A stretch of DNA of 64,000 bases from an uncultured Clostridium sp. Its GTDB lineage: Bacteria; Bacillota; Clostridia; Lachnospirales; Lachnospiraceae. Each line of letters starts with the position of its first letter. Position 1 is the first letter of the stretch. A program made the position numbers and the translations under genes. Below are positions 28,734-37,348 of the stretch, one piece after another. Under the pieces are notes generated by a model, which saw only the letters and a program-made list of their open reading frames with translations, was not told where the DNA came from and did not search any database. The stretch spans positions 1 to 64,000 of the forward strand of contig CAMMNN010000008.1 in assembly GCA_946498245.1 (NCBI GenBank), read 5' to 3'.

Positions 28734-29750
28734 CTACTTCTGTCTGAGCTGCTCCAGAATCAAAGCGTCATAATCCACATCTCTCTGGTCGAAATTGTGG
28801 AACTGGTTAGCAGGCCGGCGGCTCTGTCCCGCCCCTGCCGGCTGGCGGCTGCTTCTTTGTCCGCTCTGTCCGCCGCCCGTTTCTTTCTGGCGTTTTCCAT
28901 AGTTCTCGTCCAGAATCCTCACGTCCTCCATAGAGCGGACGCCAGACTTCTTCCAGCCGCTTAAAATCCGATCCGCATATTGGAAACTGGGAGAATGGGT
29001 CGCCGCAATGGTGCGGTTGCAGGCTTCCAGTACCAGTTCCTTGGAAAATCCCCAATCCTGAAACCATTTTTCTATCATCTGCTTTTCCGCCTGAGCCGGC
29101 TTCCTGTCCGTCAGGCCAAAAGCTCTCATTACAGCAAAGGCGTCCCTGGTATATGCCGCAGTGCTGGTTCTGGCGCTGTCAACAGTGGTAATCCCTTTCT
29201 GATGCCAGTTTAACGCCACTGCCTCGATATACCGGATATTGGAGTGGCCTAACTGTACGCAGTATTCTACCAGGTACTCCAAAAGCTCCGGACGCATCTG
29301 CAGTTCGTCATACAGATAAGCGAAAGTCTGGCATTCCTTCTGGGTAAAAACTTTATTCATATATTTCTGAGCAATATACAAAAGCTCCGCAAAGGCTTCG
29401 TCTCCGCCCAGCCGGTTCAGCCGTTCCGCAGAATAGCTCTCTGAACCGCCGGCCAGCCGAATCTCCTTCCTGACAGGTGGGATTTCCTCATAAGCATCAG
29501 CGGCCTTTTCCTCCTTGCCCCGGATGAGCCCAGCCTTTTCCCAATAAGCCAAAGCCCTGCGAATGTCGGCTTCCGTATGGTTCAGCGCCCCGGCAATATC
29601 CTCTATCCCGATTTCTTCCTGCTGATGGCGCAGCAAATAAAGGTATACTTTTACATATTCTCCGTTGGCCGCCGCCATAAGGCTGTCTATAAACTCGTTG
29701 GCCACCACCGTCACTTTAGACGCCGCCGAATCCGTCAATTGAAATGCCAT
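28734..29750 (-). CDS. DnaD-domain replication protein
   Basis: DnaD-like repeat, gene pair with dnaI-like ATPase. Confidence 0.85.
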   Translation of the reverse strand: MAFQLTDSAASKVTVVANEFIDSLMAAANGEYVKVYLYLLRHQQEEIGIEDIAGALNHTEADIRRALAYWEKAGLIRGKEEKAADAYEEIPPVRKEIRLAGGSESYSAERLNRLGGDEAFAELLYIAQKYMNKVFTQKECQTFAYLYDELQMRPELLEYLVEYCVQLGHSNIRYIEAVALNWHQKGITTVDSARTSTAAYTRDAFAVMRAFGLTDRKPAQAEKQMIEKWFQDWGFSKELVLEACNRTIAATHSPSFQYADRILSGWKKSGVRSMEDVRILDENYGKRQKETGGGQSGQRSSRQPAGAGQSRRPANQFHNFDQRDVDYDALILEQLRQK

Positions 29751-29852
29751 ATCTCCCTCATCCTCTTCTGTCCATTCTACGTAATTTCATTCTACCATAA
29801 ACTTTTCCAAATGGAAATAGGGCCGCCTATCCACAGAATCAATTGTGGAAAA

Positions 29853-30026
29853 TGTGGATAATGTGGATAAGTTTTTCTCTTTTTCCCTGCAGATCCTGAC
29901 ACATCCTGTCGAAAGCCTTATAAATTCAGGTTTTCTTAAATTTTCTGATATTTGATTATGTAAATTAAAAAATCCACATAGCCTCTTTACATAAAATGTT
30001 GAAAACTATGTGGATAATGTGGATAA
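29853..30026. promoter_or_regulatory. DnaA-box cluster (4 copies of TGTGGATAA)
   Basis: TGTGGATAA at 29853, 29862, 30009 and 30018, in two head-to-tail pairs; reverse complement is the consensus TTATCCACA. Confidence 0.8.
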
Positions 30027-31418
30027 TTACTGCCCCAACAGCTTTTCCCCCACTTTTACAATGTCTCCGGCCCCCATAGTTATCAACAAATCCCCGTTCA
30101 TACAATTTTCCAAAAGAAATGTTTCTATTTCATCAAAGGAGGGAAGATAATGGACACTGGCGCCTAATTTTTCTATTTTTTCTGCCAAATCCCCGGAGCT
30201 GATTCCCAAGGTGTCTGTTTCCCTGGCCGGATAAATGTCCGCCAAAACCACTTCATCGGCTTCCGACAAGGCCTGTGCAAACTCGTCCATCAGAGCCTTT
30301 GTCCGGGTGTACGTATGGGGCTGGAAAACGCACCACAGCTTTTTATGAGGGTAATTTTTCGCCGCTGAAAGGGTAGCGTGAATCTCCTGGGGGTGGTGTG
30401 CATAATCGTCGATAATGGTAATCCCCAGCAGTTCCCCTTTCTTTTCAAAACGGCGGTGAGGCCCTGCAAAAGCCGCCAGTCCTTTCTTTACCGCTTCCAT
30501 AGGCACGCCCAGCTCCAAAGCCGCCGCAATGGCAGCCATGGAATTATAAACATTGTGCTCTCCGGTGACGCCCAGGCAAATCCGGCCAGCCGGCTGCCCT
30601 TCCCGTATAAGATCATAGGACGGTCTGGCAAATTCGTCGTACACAATATTTTCCGCCCTGTAAGCGCTGTTTTCCTTATTTCCAAAAGTAATAATCCGGC
30701 AGGCCAGATCCTGGGTCAGTTCTTCTAAATTTGCAATTTCGCTGTTAATAATCAGGACGCCGTCCTCCGGCAGCTTCTCTTCAAATTTACGGAAAGAGCA
30801 GCGTATGTCATCTAAATCCTTAAAAAAGTCCAGGTGATCCGCCTCTACGTTCAGAATGATCTCCATTGTAGGGAAAAAAGACAAAAAGCTGTTGGTATAT
30901 TCACAGGCCTCCGTCACAAACAGATCCGAGCTGCCGATGCGGATATTTCCTTTAATAGAATCCAGCATTCCTCCCACGGAAACAGTGGGATCCATACGGG
31001 CCGCCAAAAGAATCTCCGTCAGCATAGACGTCGTTGTGGTCTTTCCGTGAGTGCCTGCTACGGCTACCGCTTTGCCATAATTGCGCATCATTTCTCCAAG
31101 CAAATCCGCCCGCGACAGCATAGGAAGCTCCCTGGAAACGGCTTCCCCAAATTCCGGATTATCCGGGTGAATAGCCGCCGTATACACCACCACTTCCGTA
31201 TTCTCCGGAATATTAGAGGCCCTCTGGCCAATAAAAATCCTGGCGCCCTTTTTTTCCAGTCGCTCTGTAAGCTCGCTTTCGTGAGCGTCGGAGCCGGACA
31301 CAGTAAATCCTTCTTCTAAAAGAATTTCCGCCAAACCGCTCATACTAATCCCGCCAATTCCAATAAAATGGACGGCCTGGGGGTTTTGAAAATCTATCTG
31401 ATACATTTTTCTATCCAT
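30027..31418 (-). CDS. murC: UDP-N-acetylmuramate--L-alanine ligase
   Basis: VHFIGIGGISMSGLAEIL; AVAGTHGKTTTTSM. Confidence 0.97.
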   Translation of the reverse strand: MDRKMYQIDFQNPQAVHFIGIGGISMSGLAEILLEEGFTVSGSDAHESELTERLEKKGARIFIGQRASNIPENTEVVVYTAAIHPDNPEFGEAVSRELPMLSRADLLGEMMRNYGKAVAVAGTHGKTTTTSMLTEILLAARMDPTVSVGGMLDSIKGNIRIGSSDLFVTEACEYTNSFLSFFPTMEIILNVEADHLDFFKDLDDIRCSFRKFEEKLPEDGVLIINSEIANLEELTQDLACRIITFGNKENSAYRAENIVYDEFARPSYDLIREGQPAGRICLGVTGEHNVYNSMAAIAAALELGVPMEAVKKGLAAFAGPHRRFEKKGELLGITIIDDYAHHPQEIHATLSAAKNYPHKKLWCVFQPHTYTRTKALMDEFAQALSEADEVVLADIYPARETDTLGISSGDLAEKIEKLGASVHYLPSFDEIETFLLENCMNGDLLITMGAGDIVKVGEKLLGQ

Positions 31419-31423
31419 CCTTT

Positions 31424-31681
31424 TTATAATATTTCCTTTACCAATGCCTGAAGATAAGCCGACGCTTCCTGCTCATCCTCTCCGCTTAACTGAAATTCCA
31501 GAGTGTCGCCGCAGCAGGCGTTTAATGCCATAAGGCTTAATACCTGTTTCCCATCAGCCTGTTTCTCTCCTTTGGAAATCCGGATCCTGCACTGGTAGCC
31601 TTCGGCTGCCCTGGCAAGCTGGAGGGCGTTTCTGGCGTGAAGCCCCTGAATATCTGAAATCACATAGGTAAACCGAATCAT
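31424..31681 (-). CDS. HPr-family phosphocarrier-like protein
   Basis: GLHARNALQLARAA (His site) and length 85 aa. Confidence 0.85.
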   Translation of the reverse strand: MIRFTYVISDIQGLHARNALQLARAAEGYQCRIRISKGEKQADGKQVLSLMALNACCGDTLEFQLSGEDEQEASAYLQALVKEIL

Positions 31682-31887
31682 CCTGATCCTCCTTATCTTT
31701 CGTAATGGGAAAGCCGGGGAAGTGGGCGTTCCCTCTCTCCCGGCCTGTTTTGTGCGAATTTCCAGCGAAACCCCTTTTCCGGATTCTCATTCGTCCTTTC
31801 TTTCGCTGTCTCTGTGATTATTTTACCAATACCTTGCCGGAAAATCAACTGCTTTTCCTCTTTCCGCCGCAGTACAATTCCCGCGGA

Positions 31888-31953
31888 GTGTTTATATACT
31901 AGGGAAGACTTTCACGCATTAGCGTGACAAGGTCTTTCCTAGTATATAAACAC
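31888..31953. repeat. 66-bp near-perfect inverted repeat
   Basis: GTGTTTATATACTAGGGAAGACTTTCACGC atta GCGTGACAAGGTCTTTCCTAGTATATAAACAC; first 16 bp of arms perfectly complementary. Confidence 0.9.
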
Positions 31954-31954
31954 A

Positions 31955-31983
31955 GAAGGCGAACCCCATAGGAGCCCGCCTTC
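31955..31983 (-). terminator. Hairpin downstream of queT
   Basis: GAAGGCGaaccccataggagccCGCCTTC. Confidence 0.55.
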
Positions 31984-31989
31984 CGTTAG

Positions 31990-32487
31990 TTAATGAAACG
32001 CTTCTCGAAATAAAATATTTTTGTAGTGCTCCAGAGCAACCATAAGGATGCCGCCCAGAACTCCTACTGCCAAAATTTCCCCGATTCCTACTGTCACCAT
32101 CATGTAGGGGATCAAATCCTCAGCTCCATAGGCATAACGCAGGACAAACGGAATGATCATCGCATTAGACAGAATGGGAGGTACGCACACCAGCCATTTC
32201 TGTTTTCTCAGGGCATAGGATCCCAGCGCCCCTATTAAGGTTGCAAGAGTTCCAAAGACCACGTCCGGAAGCATAGCGCCTGCCAATATGTTGGAAAGCA
32301 GGCAGCCAATTGTCACGCCTGGAATGGCCGCCGGCGTAAAGTACGGCAGAATACACAGAGCCTCTGAAATCCGGAACTGAACCGGCCCAAAGCTGATGGC
32401 GGAAAAGGTAAGTGTCAGCACAATGTAAATGGCCGCAATTACCGCTCCCTGGGTTATCAGGTACGTTGATTTTTGCGTTGTTTTCAT
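31990..32487 (-). CDS. queT: QueT family (queuosine precursor) transporter
   Basis: QueT-like ITQGAVIAAIYIVLTLTFSAISFGPVQFRISEALCILPYF. Confidence 0.93.
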   Translation of the reverse strand: MKTTQKSTYLITQGAVIAAIYIVLTLTFSAISFGPVQFRISEALCILPYFTPAAIPGVTIGCLLSNILAGAMLPDVVFGTLATLIGALGSYALRKQKWLVCVPPILSNAMIIPFVLRYAYGAEDLIPYMMVTVGIGEILAVGVLGGILMVALEHYKNILFREAFH

Positions 32488-32497
32488 ATTCTGTTTT

Positions 32498-32540
32498 CTC
32501 CTTTAGTTTTGTTTTACGAGTGGAAGGTCTCGAACACTCG
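32498..32540 (-). promoter_or_regulatory. preQ1-I-like riboswitch overlapping the queT Shine-Dalgarno
   Basis: Minus strand CGAGTG-TTCGAGACCTTC-CACTCG-TAAAACAAAACTAAAGGAG: stem, pyrimidine loop, A-rich tail; loop CCTT can pair with AAGG of the SD. Confidence 0.8.
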
Positions 32541-32810
32541 GTATTCTTTGCCGAAAATGCCGTGTTTACAGGCTTTCAGCGGGTTTTAGAATATCACGGA
32601 GGAGAGAAATTGTCAAGCAAGTACCAGAAAAGTACCTCTTTGCCACTGCCATTCTGGCCTTGAACAACTGGGAGGCTTGCAGGTATCTCATTGAGGCGTT
32701 TTCGGGAGTTTGCCAGTACGGACAAGGGAAATTGATTAATGCCATTGAGAAGCCGGAAAGAGTGTGTTATACTGGCACTACGGAAAGTCAGAGCACATAA
32801 AGGCGGCCTA

Positions 32811-32858
32811 CCCTCCTGCTATCGGAGGGGCTAACCCTCCAGACAAAAGAAAGGAGGG
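32811..32858 (+). promoter_or_regulatory. Alternating CCCTCC/GGAGGG leader of toxin mRNA
   Basis: CCCTCC 32811, GGAGGG 32824, CCCTCC 32835, GGAGGG 32853 (the last is the SD). Confidence 0.7.
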
Positions 32859-32865
32859 CAAGCCA

Positions 32866-32958
32866 ATGTATGTTACATATCAGGACTTAGTTCAGATTGG
32901 AATGTTCATTGTAGCCCTTGTAGGATTGTGTTATACAATCTTTAAGGGAAGAAAATAG
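32866..32958 (+). CDS. Putative holin-like type I toxin, 30 aa
   Basis: MYVTYQDLVQIGMFIVALVGLCYTIFKGRK with SD GGAGGG; single TM plus basic tail. Confidence 0.8.
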   Translation: MYVTYQDLVQIGMFIVALVGLCYTIFKGRK

Positions 32959-32999
32959 CCGCCACTACTGCCAATAGTGACGGCTGACCTCATGTGAGG
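32957..32999. terminator. Hairpins after toxin CDS (toxin/antisense RNA terminator region)
   Basis: AGCCGCCACTActgccaaTAGTGACGGCT and CCTCATGTGAGG. Confidence 0.6.
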
Positions 33000-33162
33000 T
33001 AAGTTGTTCATTGTCCGGGGTAGGCCGTGTGTTTCTGGCTTTCCCCTTTTCTATTATCAATATAGCACATCTGGCGGCGGGGTGCAAGGGCTAGCCTCAA
33101 TTTTGTCACGGTCTATCAATGGAAAATATCCCCCTGCCGCCAGGTGTGCTATATGCAGCGTT

Positions 33163-34527
33163 TTACATAAACAGACGGAGAAGCCGGTTTTTCCCTTTGG
33201 TATAAGGCCTGTACCGCACCGGAAGATCCAACGAATATTTTTTTACAATGCTTTTTTCATGGCTGAAGGTTTCAAAGGTTCTCCTTCCATGGTAGCTTCC
33301 CATTCCGCTGTTTCCCACGCCTCCAAAGGGAAGTCCTGAAACAGCGGTGTGAACCAGGGTATCGTTTATACATCCGCCTCCGAAAGCAAACCGGGACAGC
33401 ACATATTCCTCTACAATGGGACGGGAGGTAAACAGATAGAGAGCCAGGGGCTTTTCCATGGTTTTCAGCCGTCTTTCCACATCAAAAATAGATTCAAACT
33501 CCAGCACCGGAAGGATAGGCCCGAAAATTTCTTCCTGCATTACAGGGCTGTCCCAGCCCGGACTGTCCAGAATCGTCGGTTCGATCCTCAGCATAAAAGG
33601 CTCGGCCCCGCCTCCGGCCAAAATGGTCTGCCCCTCCAGCAGTTCCAGAAGGCGGTTATAATGACGGCTGCTGATAATTTTCGGATAATCCCAGCGTTCC
33701 AGGGGTTTGTCTCCAAACTGAACCCGGATCCAGTATATCAGCCAGCGAATCAGCTCATCTTTTACCGGTTTCTGTACCAGCACATAGTCCGGAGCCACGC
33801 AGGTCTGGCCGCCGTTTAAGAATTTTCCAAAAACAATCCGTTTGGCCGCCAGCCGGATGTCAGCGCTTTTTTCTACAATACAGGGGCTTTTGCCTCCCAG
33901 CTCCAAGGTCGTGGGAGTCAGATGAAGGGCTGCCTTTTTCAGCACCTCTTTCCCCACTGCGGGGCTTCCGGTAAAAAAAATGTAATCAAATCTCTGTTCC
34001 AGCAGCTCCTGTGCCGTTTCCTTCTCTCCGCATACTACGGCAGCCAGCCACTCCGGAAAGGCCCTGCTGACAATCTTTTGGATTACCCGGGCCGTAGCGG
34101 GGGCGTATTCTGAAGGCTTCAGCACACAGCAGTTTCCGGCTGCAATAGCCCCGGCCAGGGGTTCCATTGACAGCAGGAAGGGATAATTCCAGGGAGACAA
34201 AATAAGCACATTTCCATAGGGTTCCGCTACAGTAAAGCAGGACGAGGGAAATTGGGCGAGAGGGGACGGTTTGCAGCGCCGCTTGCTCCACTGTTCCAAA
34301 TGGGCCAGCGTATTTTCGATCTCCCTGGAAACCAGGCCAAATTCCGTCATATATGTTTCAAAAGGCGGTTTGTTCAGGTCTTTCATCAGAGCATCCTCCA
34401 CCTCGGCCTGATACTCTTCAATTGCCGCTAAAAGCCGCCTCAGGGCCTCTCTGCGAAATGGCAGTCCCAGAGTTTTTCCTTCCCGGAAAGCTTTTTTCTG
34501 TTTTTTTAATAATTGCGCCAGTTCCAT
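33163..34527 (-). CDS. Aldehyde dehydrogenase (class 3-like)
   Basis: LILSPWNYPFLLSMEPLAGAIAAGN, LELGGKSPCIV, GGQTCVAPDYVL. Confidence 0.95.
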   Translation of the reverse strand: MELAQLLKKQKKAFREGKTLGLPFRREALRRLLAAIEEYQAEVEDALMKDLNKPPFETYMTEFGLVSREIENTLAHLEQWSKRRCKPSPLAQFPSSCFTVAEPYGNVLILSPWNYPFLLSMEPLAGAIAAGNCCVLKPSEYAPATARVIQKIVSRAFPEWLAAVVCGEKETAQELLEQRFDYIFFTGSPAVGKEVLKKAALHLTPTTLELGGKSPCIVEKSADIRLAAKRIVFGKFLNGGQTCVAPDYVLVQKPVKDELIRWLIYWIRVQFGDKPLERWDYPKIISSRHYNRLLELLEGQTILAGGGAEPFMLRIEPTILDSPGWDSPVMQEEIFGPILPVLEFESIFDVERRLKTMEKPLALYLFTSRPIVEEYVLSRFAFGGGCINDTLVHTAVSGLPFGGVGNSGMGSYHGRRTFETFSHEKSIVKKYSLDLPVRYRPYTKGKNRLLRLFM

Positions 34528-34646
34528 AGAAAATCCCTCCTGTCTTATTCATTCTCCTAATTTACAAAGGGGCGTCCCCGCCCCGCCGCTCTAAGAGCTC
34601 CGGTTTGTGAACGCCCGCTTTCATTTGTGTGCAAAAACCTTTGATT

Positions 34647-35336
34647 TTATACGCCGCTTACATCAATGATGCTTTCACCTAAAGCCGTTACATCATCTTC
34701 ATTTACAGTGTACTTATTGTCAGAGCCTTTGTATACGTGAAGGGTGTATTCAACGCCTTCTCCGTACTGGATTTCTTCCAGGCTCGCATCCAGATAAGTA
34801 TACAGAATATCATAGGTTTTTTCTATAATTTCTTCATCGGAGGGAACCTCTCCGCTGGCGGCAACTTCCGTAATCCAGTTTACAAGATCCGTCTCCGCAT
34901 CTCCCAGGGCGTTGTTAAGAGCTTCCCCAAAGAGAATCGGCTCTACGGTAACAGGAACTGTGTATCCGTCGCTGGTTTTCTCCGCTTCACCTACAGTATA
35001 CTTACACATCTTCATCAGCTCAGTCATATAGCCGCGATATTTTTCCACCATCTCGTCAGAAAGTCCCAGCTCTGTGAAAACGGCCATGTTCTCATCCATA
35101 ATCTCCTCGTTTTCCGCCAAGATTTCTTCCTCAGTGGAATCTACCAGTTTCAGATAATCTGCTGAGATTTCCCCCTTCAGAACGGCATCAAGATCGCCCT
35201 GGACGTATCCCTGAGCGTCAAATTCCTGTCCGCAGCCTGTTGTTGCCAAAACCAGCGCCGTAACCAAAAGGACAGCTAACTTTTTCAGTCTTTTCATACT
35301 TTTCCTCCTACTTTCTGATTTTTTCTGACATCCCAA
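34647..35336 (-). CDS. Lipoprotein, DUF5105-like hypothetical
   Basis: Lipobox LATTGC after signal peptide. Confidence 0.75.
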   Translation of the reverse strand: MGCQKKSESRRKSMKRLKKLAVLLVTALVLATTGCGQEFDAQGYVQGDLDAVLKGEISADYLKLVDSTEEEILAENEEIMDENMAVFTELGLSDEMVEKYRGYMTELMKMCKYTVGEAEKTSDGYTVPVTVEPILFGEALNNALGDAETDLVNWITEVAASGEVPSDEEIIEKTYDILYTYLDASLEEIQYGEGVEYTLHVYKGSDNKYTVNEDDVTALGESIIDVSGV

Positions 35337-35369
35337 TTATACTATAGAGACATTTTTCAGTCAACGAGT

Positions 35370-37082
35370 TTATTTTCTTTCTTCCGCCCGTTCCGCCCGG
35401 ACGCTCTTTCCCCGGATCTTTGCGTGCTTCATGGCTTTTAAAACAGCCTCTGCATAGGATTCCGGCACTTCTACGAAAGTATATCCGTCATACATATCTA
35501 TACTCCCCACAACTCTGCCGGGAATACCGGATTCCCCGGCTACAGCCCCCAAAATATCCCCGGGGGAAACTTTCTGATTTCTGCCGATGTTCAAAAAGAG
35601 TCTGGCCATAGCTTCTCCGCCGCTAAGGTAATCGTACACCTTTTCTGATGCGCGGATCCGCCTGTTTCTATGGCTTCCGGCGCTCTCTCCATCCCGTCTG
35701 CCGCGCCCCTTCTGAGTTCCCCGGCTGCGGTAGGCGTCTAAATCGTCTAAAGAGCGGGCCGGACGGCTGCTCTCCGGAATCTCTTCGTTTTCCGTTCCCA
35801 TCATCAGTTTCAGCAGGGCCGCCGCCAGATCCATAGCTGTGTAATCCTCTTCAATCAGCTTCACCTCTATGGCGTCGATCATTTCATCCAGTTCCTGGCT
35901 CTCAATGGTTTCCCTGACCTGATCTAAAATCTTATCTACTTTTATAGCGGTAATATCATTCAGAGAGGGAATTGCCTGGGGAATAATCCTGGTTTTACAG
36001 TACCTTTGAATGTCCCTAAGCTTATACACCTCCCGGCCCACTACCAGGCTGAAGGCTTTCCCTTCCCGTCCGGCTCTGCCGGTCCGCCCGATTCTGTGGA
36101 CATAGTACTCGTCGTCCTGGGGAATGTCGTAATTAAATACGGCCTCTACGTCGTCTACGTCAATGCCTCTGGCCGCCACGTCAGTAGCCACCAAAATATC
36201 GGCCTTTCCATTGCGGAAGCTGTTCATCACCCTGTCTCTCTGGACCTGCTTTAAATCGCCGTGAAGGCCCTCTGCGAAATAACCCCGGCCCTGAAGGGCT
36301 TCCGCTACTTCCTCCACGCCCTTTTTGGTATTGCAGAAAACCACAGACAGTTTCGGAGCATACAAATCCAGAAGCCGGCACAGGACTTCCACCTTATTTT
36401 TCTGCTTCACTTCATAATAATATTGGGTGACCTTAGGAACTGTTAAGTCTTTTTTGACCACTCTGACTGTCACCGGGTCTTTCTGGAATTTCCGGGCAAT
36501 CTCCAAAATAGCCTGGGGCATGGTAGCTGAAAACATTACCGTCTGCCGTTCCTCAGGAAGCTGTCCCAAAATGGTTTCCATGTCCTCTAAAAACCCCATA
36601 TTAAGCATCTCGTCAGCCTCGTCCAGCACTACGGTATGAACGTCCTCTGTACGGATCGTACGCCTTCTCATGTGATCCATCACCCGCCCCGGAGTTCCGA
36701 TAATAACCTGGGCGCCGTCTTTGAGGGAACGGATCTGCTTTCCTATCTCCTGGCCCCCGTAAACCGGAAGCACTTTGATGCCGTGGAGATACTTTGCAAG
36801 GCTGCGGATTTCTTCCGCCACCTGAATGGCCAGCTCCCTGGTAGGGCACAGCACAATGGCCTGGATCCGCTTTACTTTGGGATCAACCTTCTGAAGCAGC
36901 GGAATACCAAAAGCCGCCGTCTTGCCGGTTCCCGTCTGGGCCTGCCCGATAACGTCCCGGCCTTCTATTTCCAGGGGAATGGCCTGCCCCTGAATAGGCG
37001 ACGCCTCCTCAAAGCCCATGTCCGCAACTGCCCGCAAAATTTTCTCATCTAACTGAAGCTCTTCAAATTTCACTGTTTCCAT
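35370..37082 (-). CDS. DEAD-box RNA helicase with DbpA-type C-terminal RNA-binding domain
   Basis: AQTGTGKTAAFGIP, DEADEML, HRIGRTGRAGREG. Confidence 0.96.
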   Translation of the reverse strand: METVKFEELQLDEKILRAVADMGFEEASPIQGQAIPLEIEGRDVIGQAQTGTGKTAAFGIPLLQKVDPKVKRIQAIVLCPTRELAIQVAEEIRSLAKYLHGIKVLPVYGGQEIGKQIRSLKDGAQVIIGTPGRVMDHMRRRTIRTEDVHTVVLDEADEMLNMGFLEDMETILGQLPEERQTVMFSATMPQAILEIARKFQKDPVTVRVVKKDLTVPKVTQYYYEVKQKNKVEVLCRLLDLYAPKLSVVFCNTKKGVEEVAEALQGRGYFAEGLHGDLKQVQRDRVMNSFRNGKADILVATDVAARGIDVDDVEAVFNYDIPQDDEYYVHRIGRTGRAGREGKAFSLVVGREVYKLRDIQRYCKTRIIPQAIPSLNDITAIKVDKILDQVRETIESQELDEMIDAIEVKLIEEDYTAMDLAAALLKLMMGTENEEIPESSRPARSLDDLDAYRSRGTQKGRGRRDGESAGSHRNRRIRASEKVYDYLSGGEAMARLFLNIGRNQKVSPGDILGAVAGESGIPGRVVGSIDMYDGYTFVEVPESYAEAVLKAMKHAKIRGKSVRAERAEERK

Positions 37083-37164
37083 CTATTCATAATCCTCTCT
37101 GTTTCGTTCCGTCCGCCCCTGTTCACTCCTTTGGGAACCCGGACTGTTTCACTGGCGCAAACAA

Positions 37165-37209
37165 AAACGAGAGGTTACAGCCACTCTCAAGCCTTCCATC
37201 CTCTCGTTT
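37165..37209 (-). terminator. Terminator-like hairpin in the helicase 5' leader
   Basis: Minus strand AAACGAGAGG...CCTCTCGTTTTTGTTTG, upstream of start at 37082. Confidence 0.6.
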
Positions 37210-37348
37210 GTACAGAAAAACTATAACAGCGCCGGCGGCGGCTGTCAAGCTGAAATTCGTATTGATTCGGTCAAAAAAATGTTTTATAATTGATAAATAA
37301 TCGTCAAATAGGACATCTTCTGCAGGCTCCGGCTATTGGGAGGGAATC

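Noticed and set aside
31888-31953. Long inverted repeat as a queT terminator
   Set aside because: No T tract follows on either strand, and a separate hairpin lies closer to the queT stop.
32764-32958. 64-aa ORF start for the toxin
   Set aside because: The SD GGAGGG lies just before the internal ATG at 32866, and the 30-aa product matches known holin-like toxins.
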